From: an uncultured bacterium
GTDB taxonomy: Bacteria > Verrucomicrobiota > Lentisphaeria > Victivallales > UBA1829
Length of the DNA: 64,000 nucleotides
Assembly: GCA_902778895.1 (NCBI GenBank)
Contig: CACYZF010000006.1
Location: forward strand, 145,154-209,153
Direction of reading: 5' to 3'
Part shown: positions 34,868-43,927 of the stretch, one piece after another
Layout of the letters: each line of letters opens with the position of its first letter
How positions within the stretch are numbered: position 1 is the stretch's first letter
Program-made: the position numbers and the translations under genes
The notes under the pieces: model-generated
The model's database searches: none
What the model saw: only the letters and a program-made list of their open reading frames with translations
What the model was told of the DNA's origin: nothing

Positions 34868-35752
34868 TTGAATCTTCTGAAATTCTCGAAAATGAGCGGC
34901 GCAGGCAACGATTTTGTGGTCGTTGACTGTTCCGAGTCCGCCTATGTCTTCACGGCGGACAGCATCCGGAAGATCTGCGACCGCCGCCGCGGCATCGGCG
35001 CGGACGGACTGATCCTGCTCTCCAAATCGCGTGTCCCCGGCTGCGACCAGGTCGTCATGGAGTTCTTCAACTGCGACGGGTCCAAGGCGGAACTCTGCGG
35101 CAACGGTCTTCGCTGCGCTGGGCTCTTCGCCTACGAACACCGCCTCTCGCGAGAACCGTCCATTACGTTCGCGACGGGTGGCGGCGAGCTTGCCGCCGAG
35201 GTCATCGGAAACGATCTGGTCCGCATCGAACTGCCCGTGACCGAGGATTTCGAGGCGCACGAGCACACCGCTGGATACACGGTCTTCAAGGGCGCGGTCG
35301 GCGTGCCGCATGCCGTGGTCCGCATGGACGGACTGGAACGTGCGGACATCGTGCGTCCCGGCCGCGAATTGCGTTATCACGAGGCGTTCGCGCCCGCGGG
35401 CGTCAACGTCGATTTTCTGGAATTCGGACACGATTTCTCCGAACCGGTTCTGATCCGCACCTACGAACGCGGCGTCGAGGACGAAACGCTGGCGTGCGGG
35501 ACCGGGATCGCGTCCTCCGCACGCGTGCTTGCGAAGTTCTTCCACGCGCCCGCCGACCTCACGTTCCGCACGCGTTCCGGCGACCTCGTCAGGACGCATC
35601 TCCCCGACGGCGATTCCGGACGGATCATTCTGACCGGCCCCGCGGTCGAAGTTTACCGGGGGACCGCCCCCGCTGACAGATTCGAACTTAAACTGGCGTC
35701 CTTCACGGTCGCCGACAGCCCATATTCCAAGGAAAAGGATTCCCAATCATGA
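34868..35752 (+). CDS. dapF: Diaminopimelate epimerase
   Basis: Converts LL- to meso-diaminopimelate for lysine and peptidoglycan synthesis. The two catalytic cysteines lie in CGNGLRCAG and LACGTGIASSA, and SGAGNDFVVVD is the conserved N-terminus. I chose the TTG at 34868 (MNLLKFSKMSGAGND, 294 residues) because GGAGG lies 5 bp upstream and this gives the normal family start. An in-frame ATG at 34781 would add 29 unlikely residues. Its stop overlaps the dapA start (ATGA). Confidence 0.93.
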   Translation: MNLLKFSKMSGAGNDFVVVDCSESAYVFTADSIRKICDRRRGIGADGLILLSKSRVPGCDQVVMEFFNCDGSKAELCGNGLRCAGLFAYEHRLSREPSITFATGGGELAAEVIGNDLVRIELPVTEDFEAHEHTAGYTVFKGAVGVPHAVVRMDGLERADIVRPGRELRYHEAFAPAGVNVDFLEFGHDFSEPVLIRTYERGVEDETLACGTGIASSARVLAKFFHAPADLTFRTRSGDLVRTHLPDGDSGRIILTGPAVEVYRGTAPADRFELKLASFTVADSPYSKEKDSQS

Positions 35753-36618
35753 AAATTCAAGGTCTTTACACGGCGCTTGTGACTCCGTTCCGCAACGGAG
35801 CAGTGGATTACGATAGACTCACGAAGCTGGTCGAAATGCAGATCAGCTACGGCGTCGACGGAATCTCCCCGGTCGGCACCACCGGCGAGTCGCCCACGCT
35901 GAGCTTCGAGGAACACGAACGCGTGATCGCGACCGTGGTCCAGCTCGTGAACGGCCGCTGCAAGGTGCTCGCCGGAAGCGGTGCGAACTCCACCGCCGAG
36001 GCGCTGCACCTGACCCGCCACGCGAAGGCCGACGGCGCGGATTTCTCGCTCCAGGTCGCCCCGTACTACAACAAGCCCACGCAGGAAGGCCTGTACCGCC
36101 ACTTCGCCACCATCGCGGATTCCTGCGACATCCCGATCGTGATCTACAACGTGCCCGGACGCTCCGGCGTCGCCGTTTCCGCAGAGACCATCGCGCGCCT
36201 CGCGAAAAACCATAATGTGGCGGGCGTGAAGGAGGCCAGCGGCTCCGTCGACCGCGTGTCCGAGATCCTCGATCTCTGCGATATCCCGGTCCTCAGCGGC
36301 GACGACGCGCTCACCGTGCCCATGATGTCCGTCGGCGCGGTCGGCGTGGTCAGCGTGGCGTCGAACATCATCCCGAAGGAAATGAAGCAGCTCGTCGACC
36401 TCTGCAACGCCGGAGCGTTCGACCAGGCGCGCGCGATGCACCGCAAACTCTACAAGTTCTTCAAGGCGATGTTCGTGGAGACCAACCCGATCCCGGTCAA
36501 GGCCGGCATGGCGATCCGCGGCCTGCTCGACGAGGAATACCGTCTGCCGCTCTGCCCGCCTTCGGACAAGAACCGCGAATTCCTGCGCCAGATCCTCGCG
36601 GACGTTCCGGTTGATTGA
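35749..36618 (+). CDS. dapA: 4-hydroxy-tetrahydrodipicolinate synthase
   Basis: Condenses pyruvate with aspartate semialdehyde, the first committed step of the DAP/lysine pathway. The 289-residue protein is full length. Visible motifs are SPVGTTGESPTLSFEE, YYNKPTQEGLYRHF, IVIYNVPGRSGV, and GVKEASGSVDRV with the Schiff-base Lys. Forms a two-gene unit with dapF and ends at a terminator. Confidence 0.95.
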   Translation: MKIQGLYTALVTPFRNGAVDYDRLTKLVEMQISYGVDGISPVGTTGESPTLSFEEHERVIATVVQLVNGRCKVLAGSGANSTAEALHLTRHAKADGADFSLQVAPYYNKPTQEGLYRHFATIADSCDIPIVIYNVPGRSGVAVSAETIARLAKNHNVAGVKEASGSVDRVSEILDLCDIPVLSGDDALTVPMMSVGAVGVVSVASNIIPKEMKQLVDLCNAGAFDQARAMHRKLYKFFKAMFVETNPIPVKAGMAIRGLLDEEYRLPLCPPSDKNREFLRQILADVPVD

Positions 36619-36652
36619 ACAGAACAACCTCTGTTTTGAACAAAACTATTTC

Positions 36653-36686
36653 GCCCCGGCTACCAAGATGGAGCAGGGGCTTTTTT
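36653..36686 (+). terminator. Terminator after dapA
   Basis: GCCCC (36653-36657) pairs with GGGGC (36676-36680), followed by six T. The stem is short but GC-only. Confidence 0.6.
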
Positions 36687-36724
36687 ATGTCACGAGAGTT
36701 TTTTCAAAAAAAGGAAAAAAGGTC

Positions 36725-36753
36725 TTGTCATTTTTACGGACTTGAGGTATAAT
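36725..36753 (+). promoter_or_regulatory. Promoter for the 36798-37040 gene
   Basis: TTGTCA (36725-36730), a 17 bp spacer and TATAAT (36748-36753). Confidence 0.75.
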
Positions 36754-36797
36754 AGTATTAGACAAAAGCAAAAAAACGGATTTTCAGGGGTCAGACC

Positions 36798-37040
36798 ATG
36801 CACTTGCAGGACACAGTAGATAAAACTCTCCTTCGGCGGCACTTCTATGTCGCATTTCCGATCGCCTTCCTGTATTTTTTCATACTTGACGGGGGGCGTA
36901 TGTTTATCTGTTTCATCCTTGTGGATTCTCTGGTCCTTGCGATCCGTATCCTGATGCCGAAAAAGGGGTCTTATCTCGACATGTTCCTTCCGCTTGCCGC
37001 GGCGATCCTGGCATTTTTTCTTGCCGAGCTCACACGATAA
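36798..37040 (+). CDS. Small membrane protein, unknown
   Basis: An 80-residue protein, mostly hydrophobic, with two to three membrane segments (FYVAFPIAFLYFFILDGG, MFICFILVDSLVLAIRILM, DMFLPLAAAILAFFLAEL). I do not recognise it. A near-consensus promoter and AGGGG 8 bp before the ATG support expression. Stands alone between dapA and the convergent 37134-38773 pair. Confidence 0.6.
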   Translation: MHLQDTVDKTLLRRHFYVAFPIAFLYFFILDGGRMFICFILVDSLVLAIRILMPKKGSYLDMFLPLAAAILAFFLAELTR

Positions 37041-37133
37041 CGCAAAACAGATCATACCCCGAAAAAAACGCCCCGATCTCCCTTGCTGGAGTTCGAGGCC
37101 TTTTCTTATTGGACTTCAGGATTTTATACCTGC

Positions 37134-37775
37134 TTAGTCTTCTTCTACTAAAAGGATGCGGGTCAGATTGCTGATCTTCGCGGGGTAGAACCCGATCTTC
37201 AGGCCGCCTTCCGGGGTGGCCGCGAGGTCATGGACGGCCTCGAACGCCAGTTTCAGCTTCTCGTCGTCGATGTCGTCCGCCGTGATCTTCTCCTTGATGA
37301 AACCGGAATTTGCGACCGGCAGATATCCTGCGCGCATCTTCAGCGAAGAGACGGTCAGCACGCCGTCCGCGATCACGGGCGATGCCGAGCCGCGCACGTT
37401 GACGCCCTTCACGACGGGCAGGGGAATGGACGCGGCGGCCCTGATCGCGGAGTTCTCCCAGCCGAGGGAACACTCGATGCCGTCGTCCTTCAGCTCGCGG
37501 TTGAGGCGGTATGCGGCGACGTGGAGCAGGGCGTTGACGTTCTCCGCCGGGATCGTGACGACGGCGATTTCAGGGATATTGCCGTCCTCGTCCACGACGG
37601 CGTCGGAGATCATGTCGACGATCTCGGACGCCGCCAGGGCGTCGTTTTCCGCTTCCTCGACCGAGTACGGGAATTCCTGCGGCGCGGAGAAGATGAGCAA
37701 AGCGAGGACGACGATAAGGATCATGATCGCTGCGAGAACGGCGAGGGTGATCTTGAGAACTTTTTTCAGTTTCAT
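37134..37775 (-). CDS. Unknown membrane-anchored protein
   Basis: A 213-residue protein with one N-terminal membrane segment (ITLAVLAAIMILIVVLALLIF) and a periplasmic domain of about 180 residues. I do not recognise it; the domain (NVNALLHVAAYRLNRELKD; VRGSASPVIADGVLTVSSLK) has the beta-rich look of AsmA- or lipid-binding-like modules, which is only an impression. Its ATG overlaps the stop of the 37772-38773 gene by 4 nt, so the two probably work together. Confidence 0.7.
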   Translation of the reverse strand: MKLKKVLKITLAVLAAIMILIVVLALLIFSAPQEFPYSVEEAENDALAASEIVDMISDAVVDEDGNIPEIAVVTIPAENVNALLHVAAYRLNRELKDDGIECSLGWENSAIRAAASIPLPVVKGVNVRGSASPVIADGVLTVSSLKMRAGYLPVANSGFIKEKITADDIDDEKLKLAFEAVHDLAATPEGGLKIGFYPAKISNLTRILLVEED

Positions 37776-38773
37776 TTCGTGGCGGCTCCTATGATGTTGA
37801 TTGCTATGTCCGCAGCGCCGGCCACGGCCTGCTCCATAAGATAATAGGCACGGACTTTGTCGAGCGTGGCTTTCGGGAGCTTGATCTCAACTTTTGCCTT
37901 GCTGCCCGAGGCGGTCGCGGTGTAACTGCTGTTCAGTTCCTTGAAGAGGTTCTTATCGAGGGAGAAGAGCGAAACGAGCGTGATCTGGAGGAAGCTCCTG
38001 ACGCGGCGGACCGCCAGCTGGGCTTCCTTCTCGCCCTTGCATTCCATGTTCAGCACGAGCGAGGCCGCGCCGGACTCGTACTCGGAAACGATGAAGTCGC
38101 CGGATTTCACGAGCGCGGAGAGTCCGGTCGGGTCGTCTGCCGCTGGGATCGGGAAGCTGCGCAGGATGCCGACCGCGACCGCCTCCGCCGGAGCGTTCTG
38201 AAGCATGTCGAACTCCTTCGCGGGGAGATCCTTGCCCGCAAAGAAGGTGTGGTCGAGCGGGTGTCCCTTGCGTCCGAAGGCGACCGTTTGAGGCGTGAGG
38301 TACAGGATTTCGCCTGCCGGCCTCAGTTCCTGCATGTTCGTCTTGCGGTTCCTGTGCGGTTCCTTCACCGTGATGAGCTGGCCGAGTCCGGTCTTCCGGG
38401 TTTCGACGGTTCTCTGTTTGTTGTATTTCGCGTCCATGGCTTTGGCGAGTTCGTCCGGCGTCTTGTCGGTCCCGACGAGCATGGCGTAGCTGTCGCCCAT
38501 CCGGGGCGCGTAGACGATGACCGGATCGGGAACCGTGCCGGCTTTGTTCCATGGGATGTCCTTCAGGTCGTTGCGGATCCCGAGGACGTCGCCGGATTCC
38601 GCCACGGCCTTGAATGTCGAGGACGAATAGAGTTTGCCGAGGTTCAGGTTCATGACGAGTGCGGCCCCGTCCGGGATCTGCGAATAGCGTTCGTCCTGCG
38701 CGAACGCGGCGAGTCCGGCGCATAGCAGGAATGTCATGACGGCGAATTTCAGGAAACGATTTCCGGTTTTCAT
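37772..38773 (-). CDS. Secreted protein of unknown function
   Basis: A 333-residue protein with a signal peptide (FAVMTFLLCAGLAAFAQ). The mature part begins SQIPDGAALVMNLNLGKLYS and is rich in beta-strand and helix alternation. Proteins of this look are common and unnamed in PVC bacteria. No catalytic motif seen. GGAGG lies 4 bp before the ATG, and a near-consensus promoter lies about 90 bp upstream. Translationally coupled to the 37134-37775 gene. Confidence 0.75.
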   Translation of the reverse strand: MKTGNRFLKFAVMTFLLCAGLAAFAQDERYSQIPDGAALVMNLNLGKLYSSSTFKAVAESGDVLGIRNDLKDIPWNKAGTVPDPVIVYAPRMGDSYAMLVGTDKTPDELAKAMDAKYNKQRTVETRKTGLGQLITVKEPHRNRKTNMQELRPAGEILYLTPQTVAFGRKGHPLDHTFFAGKDLPAKEFDMLQNAPAEAVAVGILRSFPIPAADDPTGLSALVKSGDFIVSEYESGAASLVLNMECKGEKEAQLAVRRVRSFLQITLVSLFSLDKNLFKELNSSYTATASGSKAKVEIKLPKATLDKVRAYYLMEQAVAGAADIAINIIGAATK

Positions 38774-38858
38774 TTTTCCTCCAGGATATCATGGTCCCAC
38801 TGAAAATGCTGATTCTGCGGAACATGGTGGACCAATTATTTGATGATTCCGATAATCT

Positions 38859-38886
38859 ATTATAACACGCATGAAACAAAAATCAA
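38859..38886 (-). promoter_or_regulatory. Promoter for the 37772-38773 operon
   Basis: On the minus strand TTGATT (38881-38886), a 16 bp spacer and TATAAT (38859-38864). Confidence 0.65.
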
Positions 38887-38973
38887 GCAGAGCAAAGGCG
38901 TTTTTCCAAATATGTGTCGAGAATGAGATATGCGGAACGGGATATGAAGAAGAATTTCCGACCACTGGAATGC

Positions 38974-40368
38974 TTACAGGAAGGGGTATTTCGCGAGGAA
39001 GACGAGGGACGCGCCGATCAGGATGGGGTTGACGCGTTCGCGGTGTCCGCAGAGCAGATTGACGGCGGTCCAGGCGATGAATCCGAATCCGATGCCGTCG
39101 GCGATGTTATAGGAGAACGGCATGACGATGATCGCCACGAGACACGGGAAAAGCTCCGTGATGTCATCGAAATTGAGATGCCTGATCTGGGCGACCATCA
39201 GGAATCCGACCATGGTGAGGGCGGGGGCCGTGGCGAACGCCGGAATCGCGGTAAAGATCGGCGCGAACAGCACCGAAAGCAGGAAAAGCACGGCGGTCAC
39301 ACAGGCGGTCAGGCCGGTTCGGCCGCCCTCGGAAACGCCTGTGGCGGATTCGACGTAGGATGTCGTGGTGGTCGCTCCGAGCAGAGCGCCCGCGGTGGTC
39401 GCGACGGCATCGGCGAGCAGGGCTTCCTTCAGGCGCGGCATGCTGCCGTTTTTGTCGAGCATGTTCGCGGTGGACGCCACGCCGGTCAGCGTGCCGAGCG
39501 TGTTGAAAAGGTCGTCGAACAGCATTGTGAAGACCACGATCAGAAAGCTGCCCGACATGAGGAGTTTCCATCCGGTCAGGTTCGAGCCTGCCTGTGACCA
39601 TTTGCCTGCGTTCAGGCACTCTCCGAAGAGCGAACCGAACTCGCGGAACGCGCCGCCGATACTGCTGAAATTCAGCGTGGGATACAGCGAGTACATCTTT
39701 GCGTCCGGGTTGACCTGATAAAGCCCCGTTGCCTGGCAGAGCATGCCGAGTCCCCATGTGAACAGGATGCCGATGAGGATCGCGCCCTTCACCCGCTTGT
39801 GGAACAGCACGACCGTCGAGAGGAGTCCGATCAGCGCCAGCGTGGCGCAGATGCCGTTTGTGGCCCATGCATTGCGGAACGACACGAGCGTAGTCAGAGA
39901 CGAGCCTTCCACGATGATCCTTCCCCCCTGCAGTCCGATGAACACGATGAAGAACCCGATGCCCACGCCGATGGAGGTTTTCAGGGGCAGGGGGATGGCG
40001 TCGAATATCTTTTCGCGGACCGGGATCAGCGTGCAGATCAGGAAGATAATGCCCTCCACGAATACCGCCATCATCCCGAACTGCCATGAGATCCCCATGC
40101 CCGATACCACGGAGAACGCGAAGAACGGCACGATGCCGACGCCCGGCGCCAGCGCGAACGGATATTTCGCGATGAGTCCCATCAGGATCGTGCCGATGAA
40201 CGACGCGAGCGCGGCGGCGACGACCGCTCCTCCGGCCGGAATTCCGATCTCGCTCATCACGCTCGGATAAACGGCCAGGATGTATACCATGGAGAGGAAG
40301 GTGGTGATTCCGGCGATGATTTCGGTCTTGACGGTCGTGCCGTTTTCGGTGAGGTGGAAATGGAACAT
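38974..40368 (-). CDS. AzgA-type purine permease (NCS2 superfamily)
   Basis: A 464-residue inner-membrane transporter probably importing adenine, guanine or hypoxanthine with protons. It has 12-14 hydrophobic segments, the N-terminal motif EIIAGITTFLSMVYILAVYP, FALAPGVGIVPFFAF, and the C-terminal half motif GATTTTSYVESATGVSEGGR of the AzgA branch. The promoter overlaps a perfect palindrome and the leader contains a nine-base C tract (mRNA sense), either of which might control expression. Not linked to purine salvage genes here. Confidence 0.92.
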   Translation of the reverse strand: MFHFHLTENGTTVKTEIIAGITTFLSMVYILAVYPSVMSEIGIPAGGAVVAAALASFIGTILMGLIAKYPFALAPGVGIVPFFAFSVVSGMGISWQFGMMAVFVEGIIFLICTLIPVREKIFDAIPLPLKTSIGVGIGFFIVFIGLQGGRIIVEGSSLTTLVSFRNAWATNGICATLALIGLLSTVVLFHKRVKGAILIGILFTWGLGMLCQATGLYQVNPDAKMYSLYPTLNFSSIGGAFREFGSLFGECLNAGKWSQAGSNLTGWKLLMSGSFLIVVFTMLFDDLFNTLGTLTGVASTANMLDKNGSMPRLKEALLADAVATTAGALLGATTTTSYVESATGVSEGGRTGLTACVTAVLFLLSVLFAPIFTAIPAFATAPALTMVGFLMVAQIRHLNFDDITELFPCLVAIIVMPFSYNIADGIGFGFIAWTAVNLLCGHRERVNPILIGASLVFLAKYPFL

Positions 40369-40386
40369 CGGTCCGCGTATCCTTTC

Positions 40387-40395
40387 GGGGGGGGG
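40387..40395 (-). repeat. Nine-base homopolymer in the purine permease leader
   Basis: Nine consecutive G on the plus strand (C in the transcript) lie between the promoter and the permease start. Tracts of this length can slip during replication. Confidence 0.6.
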
Positions 40396-40430
40396 AGGGG
40401 CTTGGCGCAGGTTTTCGGAGGATAAATATC

Positions 40431-40464
40431 AGCGATAATATATCGCTTTTTTTTTCATTGTCAA
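40431..40464 (-). promoter_or_regulatory. Purine permease promoter with overlapping palindrome
   Basis: On the minus strand TTGACA (40459-40464), a 16 bp spacer and TATATT (40437-40442). The -10 is embedded in the perfect inverted repeat AGCGATA-ATA-TATCGCT (40431-40447), a candidate operator. Confidence 0.65.
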
Positions 40465-40514
40465 GCGTGCCGTTTTCCGGCAGGGAAATAGGCCGGGAAA
40501 ACGGGAAAGCGGAT

Positions 40515-40543
40515 TTGAAAAACCGCGCGCACGCATGTATATT
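40515..40543 (+). promoter_or_regulatory. nrdR promoter
   Basis: TTGAAA (40515-40520), a 17 bp spacer and TATATT (40538-40543), 55 bp before the nrdR start. Confidence 0.65.
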
Positions 40544-40597
40544 TATATTCTGAACTTTTTTATCCGCCCGACTGAACCAAATCAGGAGAACTCTGCT

Positions 40598-41095
40598 ATG
40601 CGCTGCCCCCGTTGCGGCTGCCAGGAAGACCGCGTGATCGATTCCCGCGCCTCGAAAGACGGCGCGGCCGTGCGCCGTCGCCGTGAGTGCACGGCCTGCG
40701 GACACCGGTTCACCACGCACGAGGAGATCATCCAGGCGGAACTGAAGGTCGTGAAACGCGACAACTCGCGGGAGGATTTCGACCCGAACAAGATCCGCGC
40801 GGGGATCGAGAAAGCCTGCTGGAAGCGCGATGTGAAACCCGAGACGATCGACATGGTCGTGTCGCAGGTGACGAGCAGCTTGGAGGCGGATTACGAACGC
40901 GAGGTGCCGTCCAGCGAGGTCGGCAACCGCACGATGGAGGCGCTGCGCCAGGTCGACAAGGTCGCCTATGTGCGGTTCGCCTCCGTGTACCGCGATTTCA
41001 AGGATATCGACGAGTTCATCGACGAGATTCGGAGCATGGGACGCAACCGCGCGAAGAACGCGGCGGCGCCGTCCCGCGGCGGAAAGAGCATCTGA
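40598..41095 (+). CDS. nrdR: Transcriptional repressor NrdR
   Basis: A 165-residue ATP/dATP-sensing repressor of ribonucleotide reductase genes. The zinc ribbon (MRCPRCGCQEDRVIDSR, CTACGHRFTTHEE) is followed by an ATP-cone (KRDNSREDFDPNKIRAGIEK ... VAYVRFASVYRDFKDIDEF). I chose the ATG at 40598, which has AGGAG upstream and starts at the zinc ribbon; an upstream in-frame ATG at 40535 is unlikely. The last 20 residues are a basic tail beyond the usual end. No nrd genes in the window; followed after 13 nt by a ClC channel. Confidence 0.95.
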   Translation: MRCPRCGCQEDRVIDSRASKDGAAVRRRRECTACGHRFTTHEEIIQAELKVVKRDNSREDFDPNKIRAGIEKACWKRDVKPETIDMVVSQVTSSLEADYEREVPSSEVGNRTMEALRQVDKVAYVRFASVYRDFKDIDEFIDEIRSMGRNRAKNAAAPSRGGKSI

Positions 41096-41108
41096 GAGAA
41101 AGTCCGCC

Positions 41109-42914
41109 ATGCGTTTTTCGTTTCTTTCGTGGCTTCACGGCCGTTTTCTCCGCATCGTCAACCCTTTCCAGAAGACGCTCGGCGAGCAGAACTACATCAT
41201 CCTGCTGAGCGTGCTCGTCGGTCTGCTGTCCGGCGTGGCCGGGGCGCTGATGAAGATCGTAGAGCATCTGGTGCAGTCGCTGGTGGCGTACATCCCGGCT
41301 GATAATGCATGGGCGGTCTGGGTGCTGCCCGCCACGCCCGCGCTCGGCGTGTTCTTCTGCATCTTCGTGACGCAGGTCATCATGCGCGGCAAATACGAAC
41401 GCGGCCTGGCGGGCGTCATCATGAGCGTGAAGAACCGCACCGGGGCCGTGCCGCTCCATAAGACGTTCTCGCACATCATCACCAGCGGCGTCAGCGTCGG
41501 GTTCGGCGTGTCCGCCGGACTGGAAGCCCCCGTGGCGCAGACGGGCGCGGCGATCGGCAGCAACGTTGCCCGCAGTCTGCTCCTGAACCACGAAAACCGC
41601 ATCCTCCTGCTGTCGTGCGGCGGCGCGGCGGGTATCTCCGCCATGTTCAATGCGCCCGTCGCCGGTGCGTTCTTCGCCATGGAGATCCTGCTCCCGAAGA
41701 CCGCGAGCGCGATCCCGGCGATCATCCCTCTGATCCTGTCGTCCGCGACCGCGCTGCTCGTGTCCCAGCAGATCTATCCGCCGCGGTTCTACGATTTCAA
41801 CCTGCTGCAATGGAATATGCGCGCGGTGCCGTACTATGTGATCCTCGGCGCGGCGGCGGGGCTCGTTTCCGTGCTCGTCATCAAGATGTACACGAGGATT
41901 TCGAAGCAGTACGGACACGTGCGCAATCCGTGGGTGAAGGGCCTGATCGGCAGCGTGATTCTGTATCTGGCGATCCTGATGTTTCCGGCGCTGCGCGGAG
42001 ACGGCTATCATTTCATCAGCCGTCTACTCTCCGAACCGGAGGCGCTGTACGATGCCAGCCCGCTTGCCGCGGTCTTTTCGAATCCGTGGGTGTTCCTGCT
42101 TCTGACGTTCCTGCTGGTGTTCCTGAAGGCAATGACCTCGATCTCGAGCTTGGAGAGCGGCGCGGACGGCGGCATCTTCGCTCCCTCGATGTTCATCGGT
42201 GCGTTCTTGGGCTACTCCGTCTCGAAATTCGTCCATCTGGCCGGGCTGGCCTGGGGCGGACATGTCAGCGAACTGAATTTCCTTGCCGTCGGGATGGGCG
42301 GCGTGCTGGCGGGCGTGATGCACGCGCCGCTCACCGGCATGTTCCTGATCGCCGAACTGACTGGCGGCTACCGGCTCTTCATCCCGCTGATGATCGTGTC
42401 CGCGCTCTCCACGTTCGTCTGCCGCAAACTCTGCACGCACAACGTCTACAAGACGATGATCATGTTCCACGGCGGCGACCCGGACGGCACGAGCGACGCC
42501 GACGCGCTTACGCGGGCAATCCCGGACGAACTGATCGAAAAGGATTATCTGCCGCTGTCCGAATCCGACTCTATGCGGACCGTGCTGAACTCGGTCATGA
42601 AGACGCACCAGAACGTGTTCCCCGTGCTCGACCGGGACGGACGCCTCGCCGGCATCGTCACGCTCGACGACATCCGACACTATCTGCTGGAGACGTCGCT
42701 CTACGACGTCGCGCTGGTCTTCGACATCATGCGCACGCCCGAAGCCGTCCTGCATCCGGGCGACACGCTCGGACGCGCGATCAACCTCTTCGAGAAGCAC
42801 CAGGAGACGGAGGTCCCCGTGGTGCGCGATGGCGTCTTCATCGGGTTCATCACAAAGCACCGCGTGCTGGACCGCTACCGCTATCTGATCGAAAACCGCC
42901 CCGAACTGTTTTGA
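41109..42914 (+). CDS. ClC-family chloride channel/transporter with CBS pair
   Basis: A 601-residue protein with the ClC membrane fold (about residues 20-440) and two C-terminal CBS domains (about 470-590, with FPVLDRDGRLAGIVTLDDIR and TEVPVVRDGVFIGFITKHRV). The gating-Glu motif reads GLEAPVAQTGAAIGSN, keeping the Glu but lacking the usual GREGP glycine. GADGGIFAPSMFIGAFLGY is the second conserved motif. The CBS domains may bind adenosine nucleotides. Lies 13 nt after nrdR. Confidence 0.93.
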   Translation: MRFSFLSWLHGRFLRIVNPFQKTLGEQNYIILLSVLVGLLSGVAGALMKIVEHLVQSLVAYIPADNAWAVWVLPATPALGVFFCIFVTQVIMRGKYERGLAGVIMSVKNRTGAVPLHKTFSHIITSGVSVGFGVSAGLEAPVAQTGAAIGSNVARSLLLNHENRILLLSCGGAAGISAMFNAPVAGAFFAMEILLPKTASAIPAIIPLILSSATALLVSQQIYPPRFYDFNLLQWNMRAVPYYVILGAAAGLVSVLVIKMYTRISKQYGHVRNPWVKGLIGSVILYLAILMFPALRGDGYHFISRLLSEPEALYDASPLAAVFSNPWVFLLLTFLLVFLKAMTSISSLESGADGGIFAPSMFIGAFLGYSVSKFVHLAGLAWGGHVSELNFLAVGMGGVLAGVMHAPLTGMFLIAELTGGYRLFIPLMIVSALSTFVCRKLCTHNVYKTMIMFHGGDPDGTSDADALTRAIPDELIEKDYLPLSESDSMRTVLNSVMKTHQNVFPVLDRDGRLAGIVTLDDIRHYLLETSLYDVALVFDIMRTPEAVLHPGDTLGRAINLFEKHQETEVPVVRDGVFIGFITKHRVLDRYRYLIENRPELF

Positions 42915-42940
42915 ACAGGCATGAGAAGGACGAACCACTC

Positions 42941-43927
42941 ATGATCGAACTTTCCGCACAGTCGATCTTCCTTCAGGATTCGCACGGATGCGCCGTGCCG
43001 TTTGACCCGGACGACCTTGCCGCCCGAATCCGGTCCGTCCTGCCGGAAAACGGCGTTGAGTCCGACGCGCTCGCCCGTGACGCCGTCAGCGCCGTGGAAT
43101 ACGCGCTGCGTCACGCCGGAAAGCCGAAAAAAGGCCCGCTGTACGTGAAGGCGTCCGCGGTCGACGCCATGATCGCGAACATTCTCCAGTCGGTCGGTCT
43201 GAACGATGCCGCCGCGGCCTATGGGCGCACGAAGCGGATCGACGACGAATCGGACCGTTTTCAGGATGCCAGGATTACAACGCTGCTTGGCGAACGCCTT
43301 CCCCTGAGCGGCGAACGCCTCGCCGCGGTCGCGCGGAAAGTCTCCAATACGCTGCGCGCCATCGGCGCGGACGTTTCCTCGACCGACCTCGTTCTTGAGC
43401 TTGCGAAACATTTCGCGGATTCGCTCGACGCCGTCGGATCGGTGAACTTGTCGCTCCCTGAACCCGGCTGGAACGACAAAGGTTTTATCCTTCCTTCCGA
43501 GGAGTTCATCAGCCGGATCACCGCCGCGTCCGCGCGCCTGCTGGATCCGCAGTGCCGCGCGGTGAAAGTCCAGCCCGTCGACCTGCGCGTGTTCCCCGCG
43601 CTCCGCGTGGAACTGCGCTTCTTCCCGCTTCTGCGTGAATCCAAACTGGAAACGCCCGTTACGGAGTTGGCCTTTGCACCGCTTCTGGTTCCGGTCGCGG
43701 CGTGCGTGGACGAGCTCTGCATCGCGGCGGACGACGCCTGCGGTCGGCACGGCGGCGAATCCGTTACGCCGCTGAAACTCCTGCTGCATTTCGCCGACGC
43801 CGAAGTGTTCGCGTCCGAGGCGATGGGGTGTTCCGGCCGGAAAGCTTCCGCCGGGATTCTGAACGGCCTTGCCTCGTTTTTCACCGGCATGATCACGCGC
43901 CGTCCGGAAAAGATCACCTGCGGCTAA
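42941..43927 (+). CDS. Unknown protein with ATP-cone-like N-terminus
   Basis: A 328-residue protein. Residues 5-95 look like an ATP-cone: QDSHGCAVPFDPDDLAARIR, an AVSAVEYAL helix, and a closing GLNDAAAAYGR that parallels VAYVRFASVYR of NrdR. ATP-cones sense ATP/dATP in ribonucleotide reductases and NrdR. The remaining 230 residues are unfamiliar; they include SVNLSLPEPGWNDKGFILP and no reductase motif (no Gly-radical or CxxC pair). Third gene of a nrdR-ClC unit, 26 nt after the channel. A repeat array begins at the base after its stop codon. Confidence 0.75.
   Translation: MIELSAQSIFLQDSHGCAVPFDPDDLAARIRSVLPENGVESDALARDAVSAVEYALRHAGKPKKGPLYVKASAVDAMIANILQSVGLNDAAAAYGRTKRIDDESDRFQDARITTLLGERLPLSGERLAAVARKVSNTLRAIGADVSSTDLVLELAKHFADSLDAVGSVNLSLPEPGWNDKGFILPSEEFISRITAASARLLDPQCRAVKVQPVDLRVFPALRVELRFFPLLRESKLETPVTELAFAPLLVPVAACVDELCIAADDACGRHGGESVTPLKLLLHFADAEVFASEAMGCSGRKASAGILNGLASFFTGMITRRPEKITCG

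Noticed and set aside
41615-42940. N-terminal extension of the ATP-cone-like protein back through the ClC gene
   Set aside because: The frame is open only as a shadow of the ClC coding region. The ATG at 42941 has a ribosome site and starts right after the ClC stop.
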